Shown here: piece after piece, positions 1-9,252 of the stretch
Position numbering within the stretch: the first letter of the stretch is position 1
Layout of the letters: every line of letters starts with the position of its first letter
Origin: Brachionus koreanus
Lineage: Eukaryota; Rotifera; Eurotatoria; Ploima; Brachionidae
DNA length: 18,089 bases
Reading direction: 5' to 3'
Assembly (NCBI GenBank): GCA_016987375.1
Contig: PJRA01000263.1
Coordinates: 1,182,092-1,200,180 of the forward strand
The notes under the pieces: model-generated
Databases searched by the model: none
The model's input: the letters and a program-made list of their open reading frames with translations, nothing else
Told to the model about the DNA's origin: nothing
Program-made: the position numbers and the translations under genes

Positions 1-185
1 ATATCTATCTAAAAAGGCTTTTAAACCCCTTTCATCAAAAAATGGGGTACCGGTTTCGACTGGGCAAAATTTGCAGTGTAGATGATCAACTCGATGCAGT
101 AGCCTCTGTGTCAGATCGGAGCTGCTGCTCAAAAAGGTACTTGAAAAGGAGATGAGCTCCTCCCCATTATCCACTAGGATATAAT
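1..185 (-). CDS. Possible internal exon of a gene or retroelement running off the left edge (partial)
   Basis: Read on the minus strand from 185 down to 1, the frame stays open for 61 codons to the window edge. The stretch is visibly less AT-rich than the flanking DNA. Just upstream (186-200) is a pyrimidine tract ending in ACCCTAG, a good splice acceptor; no in-frame ATG exists before an upstream stop, so an internal exon is the simplest reading. The peptide begins YILVDNGEELISF and ends with HCKFCPVETGTPFFDERGLK, a C-x2-C pair followed by an ERGLK segment. That spacing resembles the C2H2-like fingers found at the start of some non-LTR retrotransposon ORFs, but the two histidines are not present within the window (F and Y occupy the nearby positions). 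I do not recognise the gene. It could be host, or transposon-derived. Confidence 0.35.
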
Positions 186-671
186 CTAGGGTAAAAAAAA
201 AGGCTTTAGATCATAATTTTTTTTAAGTCATCAAGAATGTTGTAATAAGTAAGTCAAATTTCAGCTTTGTCAGAATTTCTGTTCATTATTTAATCGAGGT
301 TTGAAAATTTTTCAGAGCATTATGACTCACTCATTATTATTAATTGATGTTGTTTTGAAATAATTTTTAAACTGTAATAATTTCACTTTTGAAAGGATCT
401 CTTGAATAAATTTGTTGCCAAAATATCTGAGTCAATTTCATTCATTTTGATGTGAATAATTTTTTGATCCATTTTTTATTTAAGTAAAAGTTAAATTAAA
501 TCTGACAATTTTATTTAAGATTTGTTTTTGATAAAACAACAAAATAAAGCTGAGTTGTTCAGTTCAGAAAACTTTTATTAATTAAACATTTATAAATATA
601 ATGCTCATTTTATTTCTAGTTAAACATTTTACCTGTAGGATTTGTTTTGTAGAAATTCGTCATTTTGAAAA
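186..671. other. AT-rich spacer upstream of ARMC6
   Basis: No coding potential seen. Close to the ARMC6 start there are several acceptor-like pyrimidine-AG sites, including TTTGTTTTGTAG at 641-652, 20 bp before the ATG. These could end a 5' UTR intron or receive a trans-spliced leader, but AG is frequent in such sequence and the evidence is weak. Confidence 0.4.
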
Positions 672-3598
672 ATGAAGGTAGAAACGGGCAAAAAAGTTTC
701 TCAGGATTACTTCGACCAAATAGTCCAAGAGAATATAGATGACTTTGAAATGAACGAGGAAGAAGCTATTCAAGATGCTATTAATCAACTGAAGTCTCAG
801 AATTGCGACTTGTCCACTTTGTGCGCATATCCTCAGCAAGAGCGAAAAGACCTAGTCGATTCGTTGACCAAAATGAGCTCAATACTTTCATCGACAAACT
901 TGACCAAATCTCAATCAGAGGCCGCCCAAACCTATTTGCAAATAATAAAGGAAAAGTTCGATAAGGACATATCTTTTCGATGCTTTGCCACCAGAACAAA
1001 ATCGAACCCAAGCGTTGTTGAGACTTTAACTGGTTTCTTAAGCGACATGAACCTAAAAACCCACAATGAACAATTAATTGAATTAGTTCTTCAAGCATTT
1101 CAGTCTTACATCACCCAGCAATCCGATGTGCTTAGTAAAGACGACTTAAAACTTTTAATTAGTTTAACTGATGAAAATTGTTTTGGATCTGAGCCTAATT
1201 TGCTTGATGCATTGCTAAAATTGATCAATGCTGCTTGTAAAATGAATGAATCAAATCGACAAGCTTTTGTTGAGAATGGACTATGTGAAAATTTGATGAA
1301 AATATTCCCTAATCACAAAAAATCAAATCAGATTATATGTGACACTTGTCAATTGATAAGGTCTTTGCTACTAGATGATGATCTTCGAGTGGAATTTGGC
1401 CATTCGCATGAACATGCAAAATTTATAGCTAGCAGGCTGAACGGTTTAGATGTTCTGCTACAAGCTGGCTTGAACACGGAAAACGATCTGAGCGAAGATA
1501 CATTGGCTAGTATAATGCTCACTCTATCCAAATTGGCTGTACGCAATGAGTTTTGTCAGGAAATTTGCGACAAAGGTGGCTTGGAATTTGTGCTTAAATG
1601 CATTGATGAAAAATATCTAAAAAATATGACTCTTTTAAAAAGTGCGCTGAGTTTGTTGAAAAGTATATGTAATAATGATCAAGTAAAACGTGAAGCAACC
1701 AAGTTAAACGCAGTAGAGCTAATCAAACAAGTTATTCATAAATTTATGGCCAATGTTCAAGTAAATTCTTTGAATTTTATTTTTTTAGCTTTAATTTAAA
1801 AGATATAAACTTTTGGGTCTTGTCAAATTTGTGATCATTCTGATAATGCTGGTTTTGTGAACAATCTGAAAAAATAAAGTTAAATAAAATTAAAATAAAT
1901 TATAATAAAAATAGTTTTAAAAAATAGGCGAATATTAAGGGAAAAAAAGTTCTTTCAATATTAGACAATGTTAATTTACGTAAAATTATAAGTGCTGCAA
2001 TTTTGAAATCTAAAGGAACACTAACTTCTTGTGAAACATTTACATCAATCATTGAGGACTGATCTCATAAAAAAAACATTGATTACAAAGGTTTTGTGAA
2101 ATTTTATACAAAACTTTCAATACGAAAAGTAAAAAATCTTATTACTTTTGTTCTAGTAGTCATAAATTTGTTTTGAAGATGAAACAAAGTGAAAAAACTG
2201 TTGTTTCACCTATTGTTCAAGTCTGCAAAATCTTTGCAAATTAATTGCGATTTATTTTCAATATTATTATATTGAGTGAAATTTTTCAGAAATTGCACAT
2301 ATTTTGCAGACTTGACCAATAGGTGAAGCAACAGTTCATTTTTACAAAACCAGTATTATTTAAATGATCTCATTTTTAGTGATTGAGTTATCACATATTG
2401 GACAAGACCCAAAAATTAAAATTTTTAAATAGTTAAGATTTTCTCAAAAATCTAAAATAAAAGCTTAGTTAGGCTTATCTAGAAATGAATGTTATTTTTC
2501 CTAGTTAAATTAACAGAATACAATAAAATCAAACCAAAAAAAATATTGCTTCATTAATTTGATAGCAAAAAATACATAAGCTTTAACACTAGAAGCGCCA
2601 AGCATTTTTTTCACGTTTTTTTATTCAAAAATATTTATAAAAAAACTATAATAATTTTATAAAGAAATATAATTTTTTAAAGAAAATTTTAAAATCTACA
2701 TAATTCAAAAAATATAAATTAATTTAAAAAATCTATTCAAAAGATACGAGGATTTAACACTAGAAGCACCAAACGAGTCATTTGAAAAAATGCTTGGTGC
2801 TTCTAGTGTTAAAAAGCAAAAATGCTCAAGTTAATGTCAATTTTAATTAGATAAAAAAACATAAGTCAGCTTATCGTTAAAATAAAAAATCATTATGCTC
2901 TTTAACAATCTTATACAGAGTATTTTTATATAGAATGGGTGATCTAGCTGAACCTTCATTCCTCTGAAAGCGCGTATCATCACTTTTAATCTAATTTGTT
3001 ACATCTGTAAACAATTGTGCATTTAAAACTAAATTTGTTAATAACTAATTTTAAATCATAGCAAAATTTTTTTTTCAATTTTGCTTCCAAAATTCACTTT
3101 GCCATCTTAGCCATTAATAAAGTGGATGTAAATTTAATTTAAAAATTGCTTCTAACATGAGAATAAAATTATTTAAAAATAAATAAACTCTCTTATTTAT
3201 TGTACTAGAATTCAAATTTTTCAAATAAATTTTCAATTTAAAAGATTTGTGAAATGGCTTGTGCAGCATTGTCTCCTCTACTTTTGCGAAACATAGAAGC
3301 AAGTCAAAGATTATACCAATGTCAAGCTCATCAACTTTTGGTCAGTTTATTATCAATGCATAGCTCTAAGCCGAAATTAGTCAAAAATTGCTGTTTGGCA
3401 TTAAGAAATTCAATTTCGAGAAGCCGTGAATTAGGGGAAAAATTGATTGAGTTAAAAATTGAGGAAATATTGCGTCCAGTAATGAACCAAAATGATCCAA
3501 TTTGCTTTGATGAGGTAAAGTCTGTGCTAAGAGACCTTGGTTGTCATGTCGAATTTAAAGTATTGTGGACTGGAGAGGGAAAAAGTTTAAAGAATTAA
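672..3598 (+). CDS. ARMC6: Armadillo repeat-containing protein 6 (ARMC6), two exons
   Basis: Exons 672-1760 and 3245-3598, joined in phase 0 across a GT-AG intron (1761-3244). The product is 480 aa, near the roughly 500 aa of vertebrate ARMC6. It is an all-helical armadillo-repeat protein whose biochemical role is poorly known even in vertebrates. The N-terminus carries the family's start (KVSQDYFDQIVQENI) and an acidic FEMNEEEAIQDAI helix; the rest is a series of helical repeats. The C-terminal exon has the diagnostic block ICEMACAALSPLLLRN and the terminal LRDLGCHVEFKVLWTG, which correspond closely to the vertebrate protein. Both sides of the junction align without gap, supporting the splice choice. 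If the first exon were read through, it would add 12 unrelated residues and stop at 1799. An AATAAA lies at 3721-3726. The intron is over twenty times longer than the other introns here because it holds repeats. Confidence 0.93.
1811..2414. repeat. Foldback (inverted-repeat) element inside the ARMC6 intron
   Basis: Outer arms: 1811-1834 (TTTTGGGTCTTGTC...) pairs with 2391-2414 at about 22 of 24 positions, with the similarity continuing inward to about 1862 and 2340 around TGGTTTTGT. Inner arms: 2198-2231 pairs with 2301-2334 at 32 of 34 positions (TTCACCTATTGTTCAAG against its complement). The arms are asymmetrically spaced: about 335 bp separates outer and inner arms on the left but only about 5 bp on the right, so either an insertion on the left or a deletion on the right has occurred. 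There is no coding frame. This is a probable non-autonomous transposon copy; the ends and target duplication are not certain. Confidence 0.7.
2583..2812. mobile_element. TTAA-flanked MITE (TTAACACTAGAAGC termini)
   Basis: A 230-bp element bounded by TTAA (2583-2586 and 2809-2812). The terminal inverted repeats are about 28 bp (TTAACACTAGAAGCGCCAAG) and differ at one base between ends. A second, internal copy of the terminus starts at 2754, forming a 59-bp hairpin with the right end (2754-2812). The interior is almost pure A/T with no frame. TTAA target duplication is characteristic of piggyBac-type transposases, so this may be a non-autonomous member; that class assignment is inference. Confidence 0.75.
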
Positions 3599-3751
3599 AA
3601 GATTTTTTAAAAAATTTTTATTCGAAATTTTTACAAATTATGAAATTAAACTTAATTTTTTAAATTTTTTTATACTTAAAACAAAACGGGAATCACTCCT
3701 CGATTGATTTAAAATTTTAAAATAAATTTTTTCAAAAAAATAACTTTTAAG

Positions 3752-4994
3752 ATGATGATAGTATTCTCAAGTAATTTAGCTAAAGTAAATAGAGTTTTTG
3801 TCATTACCAATTTCAGGTCTAATTTTCACAAGAGCTCTTTCACACTTGACTCAAAAAATTTTAAAAAATCGAGCTCCTTGGAAACTAAAGATGAAACAAA
3901 TGAAAAAAAAACTTTGAGAGAAAGACTTGCTAAAAAAGCGTTTATTTCTTTAAACGATAACAAATCAAACTTGTCCAAAAGAGAACCTAGACAACAAGAA
4001 ACCAAAATAATTAAGAAAATAAATGAAGTTAAAGCTTTTGAATATACGCCATCTTTTAAGCTTAAGTTTTCGGCTCAAAGTTCCGAAGAACCAGCTCAAA
4101 CAACAAAAAAAGATGAATTAAAACAAATTTCTTCAAAAGATCTTAACGAAAGTGTTCAAAAAATAGAAAAATTAATTGAAAAAGATAATAAAATGCAAGG
4201 GAAAACCGCCGAAATTTTTTTTGGAAAATTTAACCCACAAGAAATGCTAAAAAATAAAAAAAAAATAGCTTTAGGTGAACCAACTGTTGAGCAGATGAAT
4301 AAAAATGAAAATGATTACATAAAACTAATGAGAGAAAATTATGAAAAATTTAATAAGGATGAATTTAGTGTAAAAGATGGTGACGTTATCATTGAGCGGC
4401 CTAAGCAAACAAAAACCAATTTTTGGGCTGAAAGTCCGTACAATATTTCTCAGGAATTAACCAGTGGAAACGGCCTCTCAATTTTCAATGAGATAACATC
4501 TTCTTCGAAATCACAAGAATCACCATTGTGGTCAATGCATTACGACCAAGAACTTAAACATGCACAAGAAATTCCACCGCTGAATGGATTTGATGAATTG
4601 ATTAAGTTGACTAAACAGGGAAAACTTTGGAAGTTTCCCATTGATAACGAACAAGGTAAATTTGATATAAATTTTTCTAAAAATAAAATTATTTTTTCAA
4701 AAATTTAATTAAAATTTCAAAGACATAGATGAAACAGATGCACAAATACCTTTTCATGAGCATGTTTTTCTTGACCATTATTTGGAAGAATTTCCTCAAA
4801 TTGAACCTATACAAAATTTTATGACTTTGGCATTGAATGGCTTAAGCCAAAATAGTTTTCTTAGCATTAAAGAAAAAAAAGAGATAATCGATTGGTATAA
4901 GAACTATTTCAATGATAGAATGGATATTATTAAGGAGGCACTTGAAGCCGAAAGACTAGAAGCGTCTTATAGAGAAAGTTTTGAAAATAAATAG
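3752..4994 (+). CDS. MRPS31: Small ribosomal subunit protein mS31, mitochondrial (MRPS31), two exons
   Basis: Exons 3752-4655 and 4723-4994, joined in phase 1 over a 67-bp GT-AG intron (4656-4722). The product is 391 aa, against about 395 in human. It is a component of the mitochondrial small ribosomal subunit. The first roughly 30 residues are basic and hydroxylated with no acidic residues, as expected for a matrix-targeting signal. The middle (about 35-250) is lysine- and glutamate-rich and poorly conserved. Residues 257-391 form the family's conserved C-terminal domain: LWSMHYDQEL, IPPLNGFDELIKLTKQGKLW, KFPIDNEQ, then across the junction IPFHEHVFLDHYLEEFPQIE and LSIKEKKEIIDWYKNYFNDR. The second exon read alone seems to begin at a TTG (4782), but family alignment shows it starts earlier, at the acceptor. 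The ATG is immediately preceded by AG of CTTTTAAG (3744-3751). A polyadenylation-like AATAAA lies at about 5084. Confidence 0.93.
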
Positions 4995-5510
4995 ATAAAA
5001 TTTTTTTTTAAAAAAGCCGAATTTTTTTCATGTAAAATTCTTTTTTCAAGTTGCTCTGTCTAAAAAGTAGAAAGTTAAATTTTAATAAAATTATTTTAAT
5101 TTACCTAACTTTTTTTTTAAGTAAAAACAAATCACTTTCGAGATTATCATAGGTCAATTGATAATTTTAAAAAGGTGTTAAGTAACACATCACATCTTCA
5201 AAAAGCGTTAAAAATTTCTATAAATTTTATTAAATTAACAAATGATATAAATAAGACTATCTTTTAGTCAAATTTTTTTTTGGTCCTCATTAAACTTATC
5301 CTCATTATATTTTTTGTGACACAAAACAAGGCTGATGAAAGATAAAACTAAAATATAAATAAAGTTTTAATTATAGCTTTAAAAAGTTTAAAACACTACA
5401 TTTTTTTCTAAATTCGGTATAAATATAAAAATATAAATCATGATAAAAGCTTTTGAAATAAACATTTTTATTATTATTAATTACAAAACTTTAGATGCTT
5501 TAGTAAAAAA
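4995..5510. other. Intergenic spacer between convergent genes
   Basis: A/T-rich sequence holding the 3' ends of MRPS31 (plus) and the HEIAH gene (minus; TTTATT, the complement of AATAAA, lies at about 5465 just beyond its stop). A small palindrome, TGTTAAGTAACA, lies near 5175. No gene or larger repeat seen. Confidence 0.5.
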
Positions 5511-6368
5511 TTATTTATTTCTCATTAAACCACATTTTCTTACTCCAATATCTTCCAAAAGCATAAATGGGCCAATAATTGCCTCTAAGTCCTTTTTCCA
5601 ATCACTGCTATTCTCAAGTTGCTCATCTGTCTGCTTTAGAACAAGGGTATTTTTATCAAGTTTTTTCTCTAGAAACTTTGGCGTCTCATAGCAATCTTCT
5701 GCCAATGTACCAAGATAGATTTTCTTCAAATAATCTCGGTAAGCCAAAATATAAATTTTCAGTCCTTCTGAGCTAAAATATCGTTCAACGCCAATACCTA
5801 ATGTTAGATATTATTATTAAATTCTAATATACCCTTAAATCCTTAGCATCTCACAAATACATTCTGATTCCTTTGTCCACTCTGTATTAGGTTGAACCAA
5901 AAGACGTACAATTCCACCGAATAATTTGTTTTCTAAAAAATCTCCAGCTTCAGCATAATCAGTAGGTGAATTGAGGATTCCCTTCCATCTCAAAACTAAG
6001 TGAGCTATTTCATGAATCAATAGTATTCCCATGTAAATAATCAGATATTGTTGCTCTTTACAATCAGATTGAGCAGTGTTTTTTAAAAAATCTAATCTTT
6101 GTCTAAATATGTCATTAAAATAAACATGTTTTGCATCCTTTGTTCGCTCAGTCCAAGCCATTACATATCCTTTTTTAGTATCTTCATTAGGAACACTATA
6201 AGTTATTCTAACCAATTTGATATTTTTAATACATATATCGAAATCAATTCGAAATATTTTCTCTAATACGTATTTGACAATATTTGTGTTTAAAAATTTA
6301 TTTGCCACTCTAATCGATTGCTGTATATTTTCATCATGGGTTGATTCGAGTAAAAATTGAAGTTCCAT
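5511..6368 (-). CDS. HEIAH-motif zinc-metallopeptidase-like protein of unknown function, two exons
   Basis: Minus-strand exons 6368-5855 and 5797-5511, joined in phase 1 over a 57-bp GT-AG intron (5854-5798; donor GTGAGA, acceptor CATTAG, with CTAAC just upstream). The product is 266 aa with no signal peptide or obvious membrane segment apart from the hydrophobic helix leading into the motif. Residues 119-123 are HEIAH, within YMGILLIHEIAHLVLRW, a classic HExxH zinc site. About 17 residues on is AEAGDFLENKLFGGI (139-153), in which E140 is a plausible third zinc ligand. The E-x-G-x-x-x-E-x-x-x-F-G-G pattern after an HE-x-x-H helix resembles that of several uncharacterised eukaryotic proteins. 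I do not recognise a named family, and peptidase activity is inference. If the donor were skipped, the first exon would stop after 177 residues, so unspliced transcripts would encode a short form. Confidence 0.75.
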
Positions 6369-7392
6369 AGTGACTTTAAATTAATTATTTATTTAAATAT
6401 TTTAATTTTATAAATTAAAAAAAATTTGCATCTTAATTTGAAAACAAAATTAGCATGCATAACTTAAAATTAGAAAGCTTTATTTTTAAATGAAGATTTT
6501 GTTCAATTTATTATAGTCTAGTAAGGAAGGGTCTTCATTAAGGGATAAAATATTCCAAATCTCTCATTTTAATGTTAATTGAAATTTAATAAAAATTTAT
6601 GTTATTATTTTTAAATTTTTTAAAAGTTATTAAAATATCCATAAAACTCGATTTAAACTTAATCAATTTTGTTGTTTATCTTGAATTTTTGAATCAGATC
6701 GAAATAGTTAGATCAATATGAGTCAACTATTTTTTTTAACATGATTTAAATATATAAAAACTTTTATAGATGCATATTTTTATTAAAATATAAATCATAT
6801 AAATATTTTTGAAATTAAAAATTTATCAATTTTTTTTTATGTGACTATATGTATTGGTGTTTTTCAAGTTCATTTCATTTGCTCATCAGGAGCTGAATTT
6901 GCGGTGGTTAACAAGAACACTTTCAAATATTTCACAAAGTTTTACAGCTGCTTTGGATTGTATTCCCACAGCACTAATAATTTATATAAATTTTATATAT
7001 GTATTTATATAATTTTTTTTCTTAATTTAATTACAAGAAACAAGCATAAACATTTCACATGTTTTATTCAATGATAGATAATTAGTTTTAGTTCTAAAAA
7101 TTCGTTTATGACGCAACTTATCATTCAAAAGAACATCAATATTTTATTTGATATTTATTTTATGTGATATTTAGTGAATCTTAATTTGTATTGACTTATT
7201 CTTTTCTAGTTATTTCTTTTTTTTTTTTAATTTTCTATTTTATTTTATACATCGCCAGAATTGGAATTAATTGAATCAATAAAATAAGTTATTAAAATAA
7301 ATTGAATTTATCATAATAGTTTAAAATCAATGTTTTAGCGTTGAATAAAATAAAAATATCAATGAAAAAATGTGAAATTCAAAGTCTTAAAA
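6369..7392. other. Intergenic region with one less AT-rich island
   Basis: Mostly A/T runs with no convincing gene. The segment about 6841-6985 stands out as less AT-rich and is open in one frame on each strand: plus gives VVNKNTFKYFTKFYSCFGLY, minus gives VGIQSKAAVKLCEIFESVLV. Neither has an ATG in a sensible place, and I recognise neither. It may be a decayed transposon scrap or an unrecognised exon. The rest is probably upstream DNA of the two divergent genes. Confidence 0.35.
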
Positions 7393-8400
7393 ATGGAAAT
7401 TCTAAACAAGAGTCAACAGCAAGCCATTCTTTCAAACACAAGTTATATAAAAAAAAGCTTTGAGATAAATTATGAGGAAATCATTTTTGGATTTTTATCA
7501 CTTGTTGGAACATTGACATCATTAATTAGTTCTTTAATTTTTTGGAAACTAAGATTCAAAGACCAAGTATACAAATATTATCTAGTTTCTTCTATATTTG
7601 ATACGTTTTATATGCTTATTATTTCTTTTTACACTCTAGTCGCTTGTGGGACTCCATGTTATAATCTAAACAAAACTAGTTTATTTAGAGTTTTGTATAT
7701 AATCGTTTTATATGACTACCTAACCAGCTGTATTGCTATATTCAATATACTCATTGAAATATTTGTCACCACTCAACGCTATTTTTTAATTTCAAAAAAA
7801 AAAACTTTACAAAATTTAAATCCCAATTTAGTTATTTTCATAACAATAACTATTTCGCTTTTTTATTATTCGCCAATAATTTTCCTGAAGAAAATTTTCA
7901 ACACTGTAAACACTGGCTATAAAATAGAATATACAAGTTTTGGTCTTTCAGAAGGTGGTCGTTTGATTCCAATTATTCTATCGTCAATTAGACTTATTTT
8001 GGCTTCGATTATTCTTCTGATTGCAAATGCGTTCACATTGAAAGAATTCAAGAATTATTTAAAACAAAAGCGTATTATGAAATTCACTCAGTTGAGTGCC
8101 AATATCGTTATTGCACTATGTAATAGGCCAAAAAAACAAGTAAAAGACAAAAAAATGAGAAATGTAACTCAAATGTTGATTTCGATTGCATTCATTTATT
8201 CAATTGGCACACTACCATATGCTCTTTATTATGGATTATCTGAGTTATTTAAGACAAATAATTACATCATTGACAAAATTCTGTATGCATTTGGAGGTAT
8301 TGGCTTTCGTTTGATTATTATCTTTAAAATTTTTATATTTATCAAGTTTAATAAAAATTTTAGAAAGGAATTAAGACGAATTGGTAAAATTTCAAAGTAG
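7393..8400 (+). CDS. Divergent seven-transmembrane receptor, rhodopsin-like, orphan
   Basis: A single exon of 335 aa from the ATG at 7393; the open frame extends 7 codons upstream only to a GTG. The extracellular N-terminus has N-x-S/T sites at N5 and N15. Seven hydrophobic helices are visible at roughly 30-52, 62-85, 99-125, 144-165, 190-213, 258-282 and 292-316, followed by a basic tail (FNKNFRKELRRIGKISK). The end of helix 3 reads TTQRYF, a QRY in place of DRY. Helix 2 keeps a central aspartate (IFDTFYML). Helix 6 keeps the proline (GTLPYALYY) but not the CWxP motif. Helix 7 lacks NPxxY. It is therefore a derived class A-type receptor, probably a peptide or chemosensory receptor at the plasma membrane; the ligand cannot be read from the sequence. 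Intronless divergent GPCRs of this type suggest a lineage-specific expansion. Confidence 0.8.
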   Translation: MEILNKSQQQAILSNTSYIKKSFEINYEEIIFGFLSLVGTLTSLISSLIFWKLRFKDQVYKYYLVSSIFDTFYMLIISFYTLVACGTPCYNLNKTSLFRVLYIIVLYDYLTSCIAIFNILIEIFVTTQRYFLISKKKTLQNLNPNLVIFITITISLFYYSPIIFLKKIFNTVNTGYKIEYTSFGLSEGGRLIPIILSSIRLILASIILLIANAFTLKEFKNYLKQKRIMKFTQLSANIVIALCNRPKKQVKDKKMRNVTQMLISIAFIYSIGTLPYALYYGLSELFKTNNYIIDKILYAFGGIGFRLIIIFKIFIFIKFNKNFRKELRRIGKISK

Positions 8401-9066
8401 TTTTCAAAGATAATTATCTTAAATTTTTTTTAAAATAATAAATAACCAATTTAATTTTTTAATTAATTGTGTGTTTATCAGTGCAAATTTAATGCTCCTT
8501 CATGTTGAAAATATGAATAAAAAATGTGTTAAAAAAATTTACAAAATTATATTAAAAATTAGTTAAAATATAGAAAAGCATCAAAAAGAGCTGCAGAATG
8601 CATCAATTTATATAAAATTTGAATCACTTGAATATAGCTATTGTACAATCCAAAAAACAAAAATTCAAAATAAAAATATACTTATCCTGAGGAACTAAAA
8701 CTTGTTCTGCAAAATTTATCAGCTAATTAAACCACAACAAACCTTGTATCAGCTAACAAATTTTTCAAGGAACGAGTTTTAGGTTTCTTCTTCTTATTCC
8801 ATTATTTCCCAATTGTGAATTATTCGTAGCAAAGTTGGAATTAAAGCTGATATAGGTGAATTGATATTTTTTAGACTAATTGCAAAACGAATAAAATTTT
8901 AAGCTAAATTTCACTTAAAAAATTAAAAAATTCCTGTCAAATTTTGATGTTCAATATTGACAAATCTACTTGAATTTAGAATATGCCTCTCAGTTTTGAT
9001 ACAACATAACCATTTCAATAATGCTTAAATTGGGTTCAATTTTGATTATTTTAAAAATTATAAAAA
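8401..9066. other. Intergenic A/T-rich sequence
   Basis: The start holds the probable 3' UTR of the upstream receptor (AATAAA at 8437-8442). Nothing else identifiable: no sustained reading frame, no strong inverted repeat. Confidence 0.45.
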
Positions 9067-9246
9067 TAACGGGTGATGCATAAGTAAATGGACAAAAGTT
9101 AAGTTAACTATTTATTATTTAAAAATCATAATTCTATTGAAAAATAAATTCTTTACATCAGAAAAAAAACCAGAACTTAATATCATTTTTATTTTTTGAG
9201 ATATTCGCTTTTAATTTTTGTCCATTTACTTATGCATCACCCGTTA
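9067..9246. mobile_element. Mariner/Tc1-like MITE with TA target duplication
   Basis: A compact 180-bp element. The terminal inverted repeats ACGGGTGATGCATAAGTAAA (continuing TGGACAAAA, about 29 bp) are perfect at both ends and flanked by TA (9067-9068 and 9245-9246). The interior is A/T-rich and noncoding. Ends of the type CGGGTGATGCATAAGT...TGGAC resemble mariner-family termini, which insert at TA. The perfect arms suggest a recent insertion or a conserved source family. Confidence 0.82.
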
Positions 9247-9252
9247 TCATTT

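Noticed and set aside
781..1098. 105-residue minus-strand open frame opposite ARMC6 exon 1
   Set aside because: Shadow of a strongly supported coding exon; no independent start context or domain.
3114..3302. 62-residue minus-strand open frame at the ARMC6 intron/exon 2 border
   Set aside because: Crosses a conserved exon boundary and is made mostly of codons from A/T-rich intron sequence.
5440..5776. Two plus-strand open frames (5440-5691 and 5579-5776)
   Set aside because: Both lie opposite exon 2 of the HEIAH gene, whose joined minus-strand frame is better supported by splice sites and protein character.
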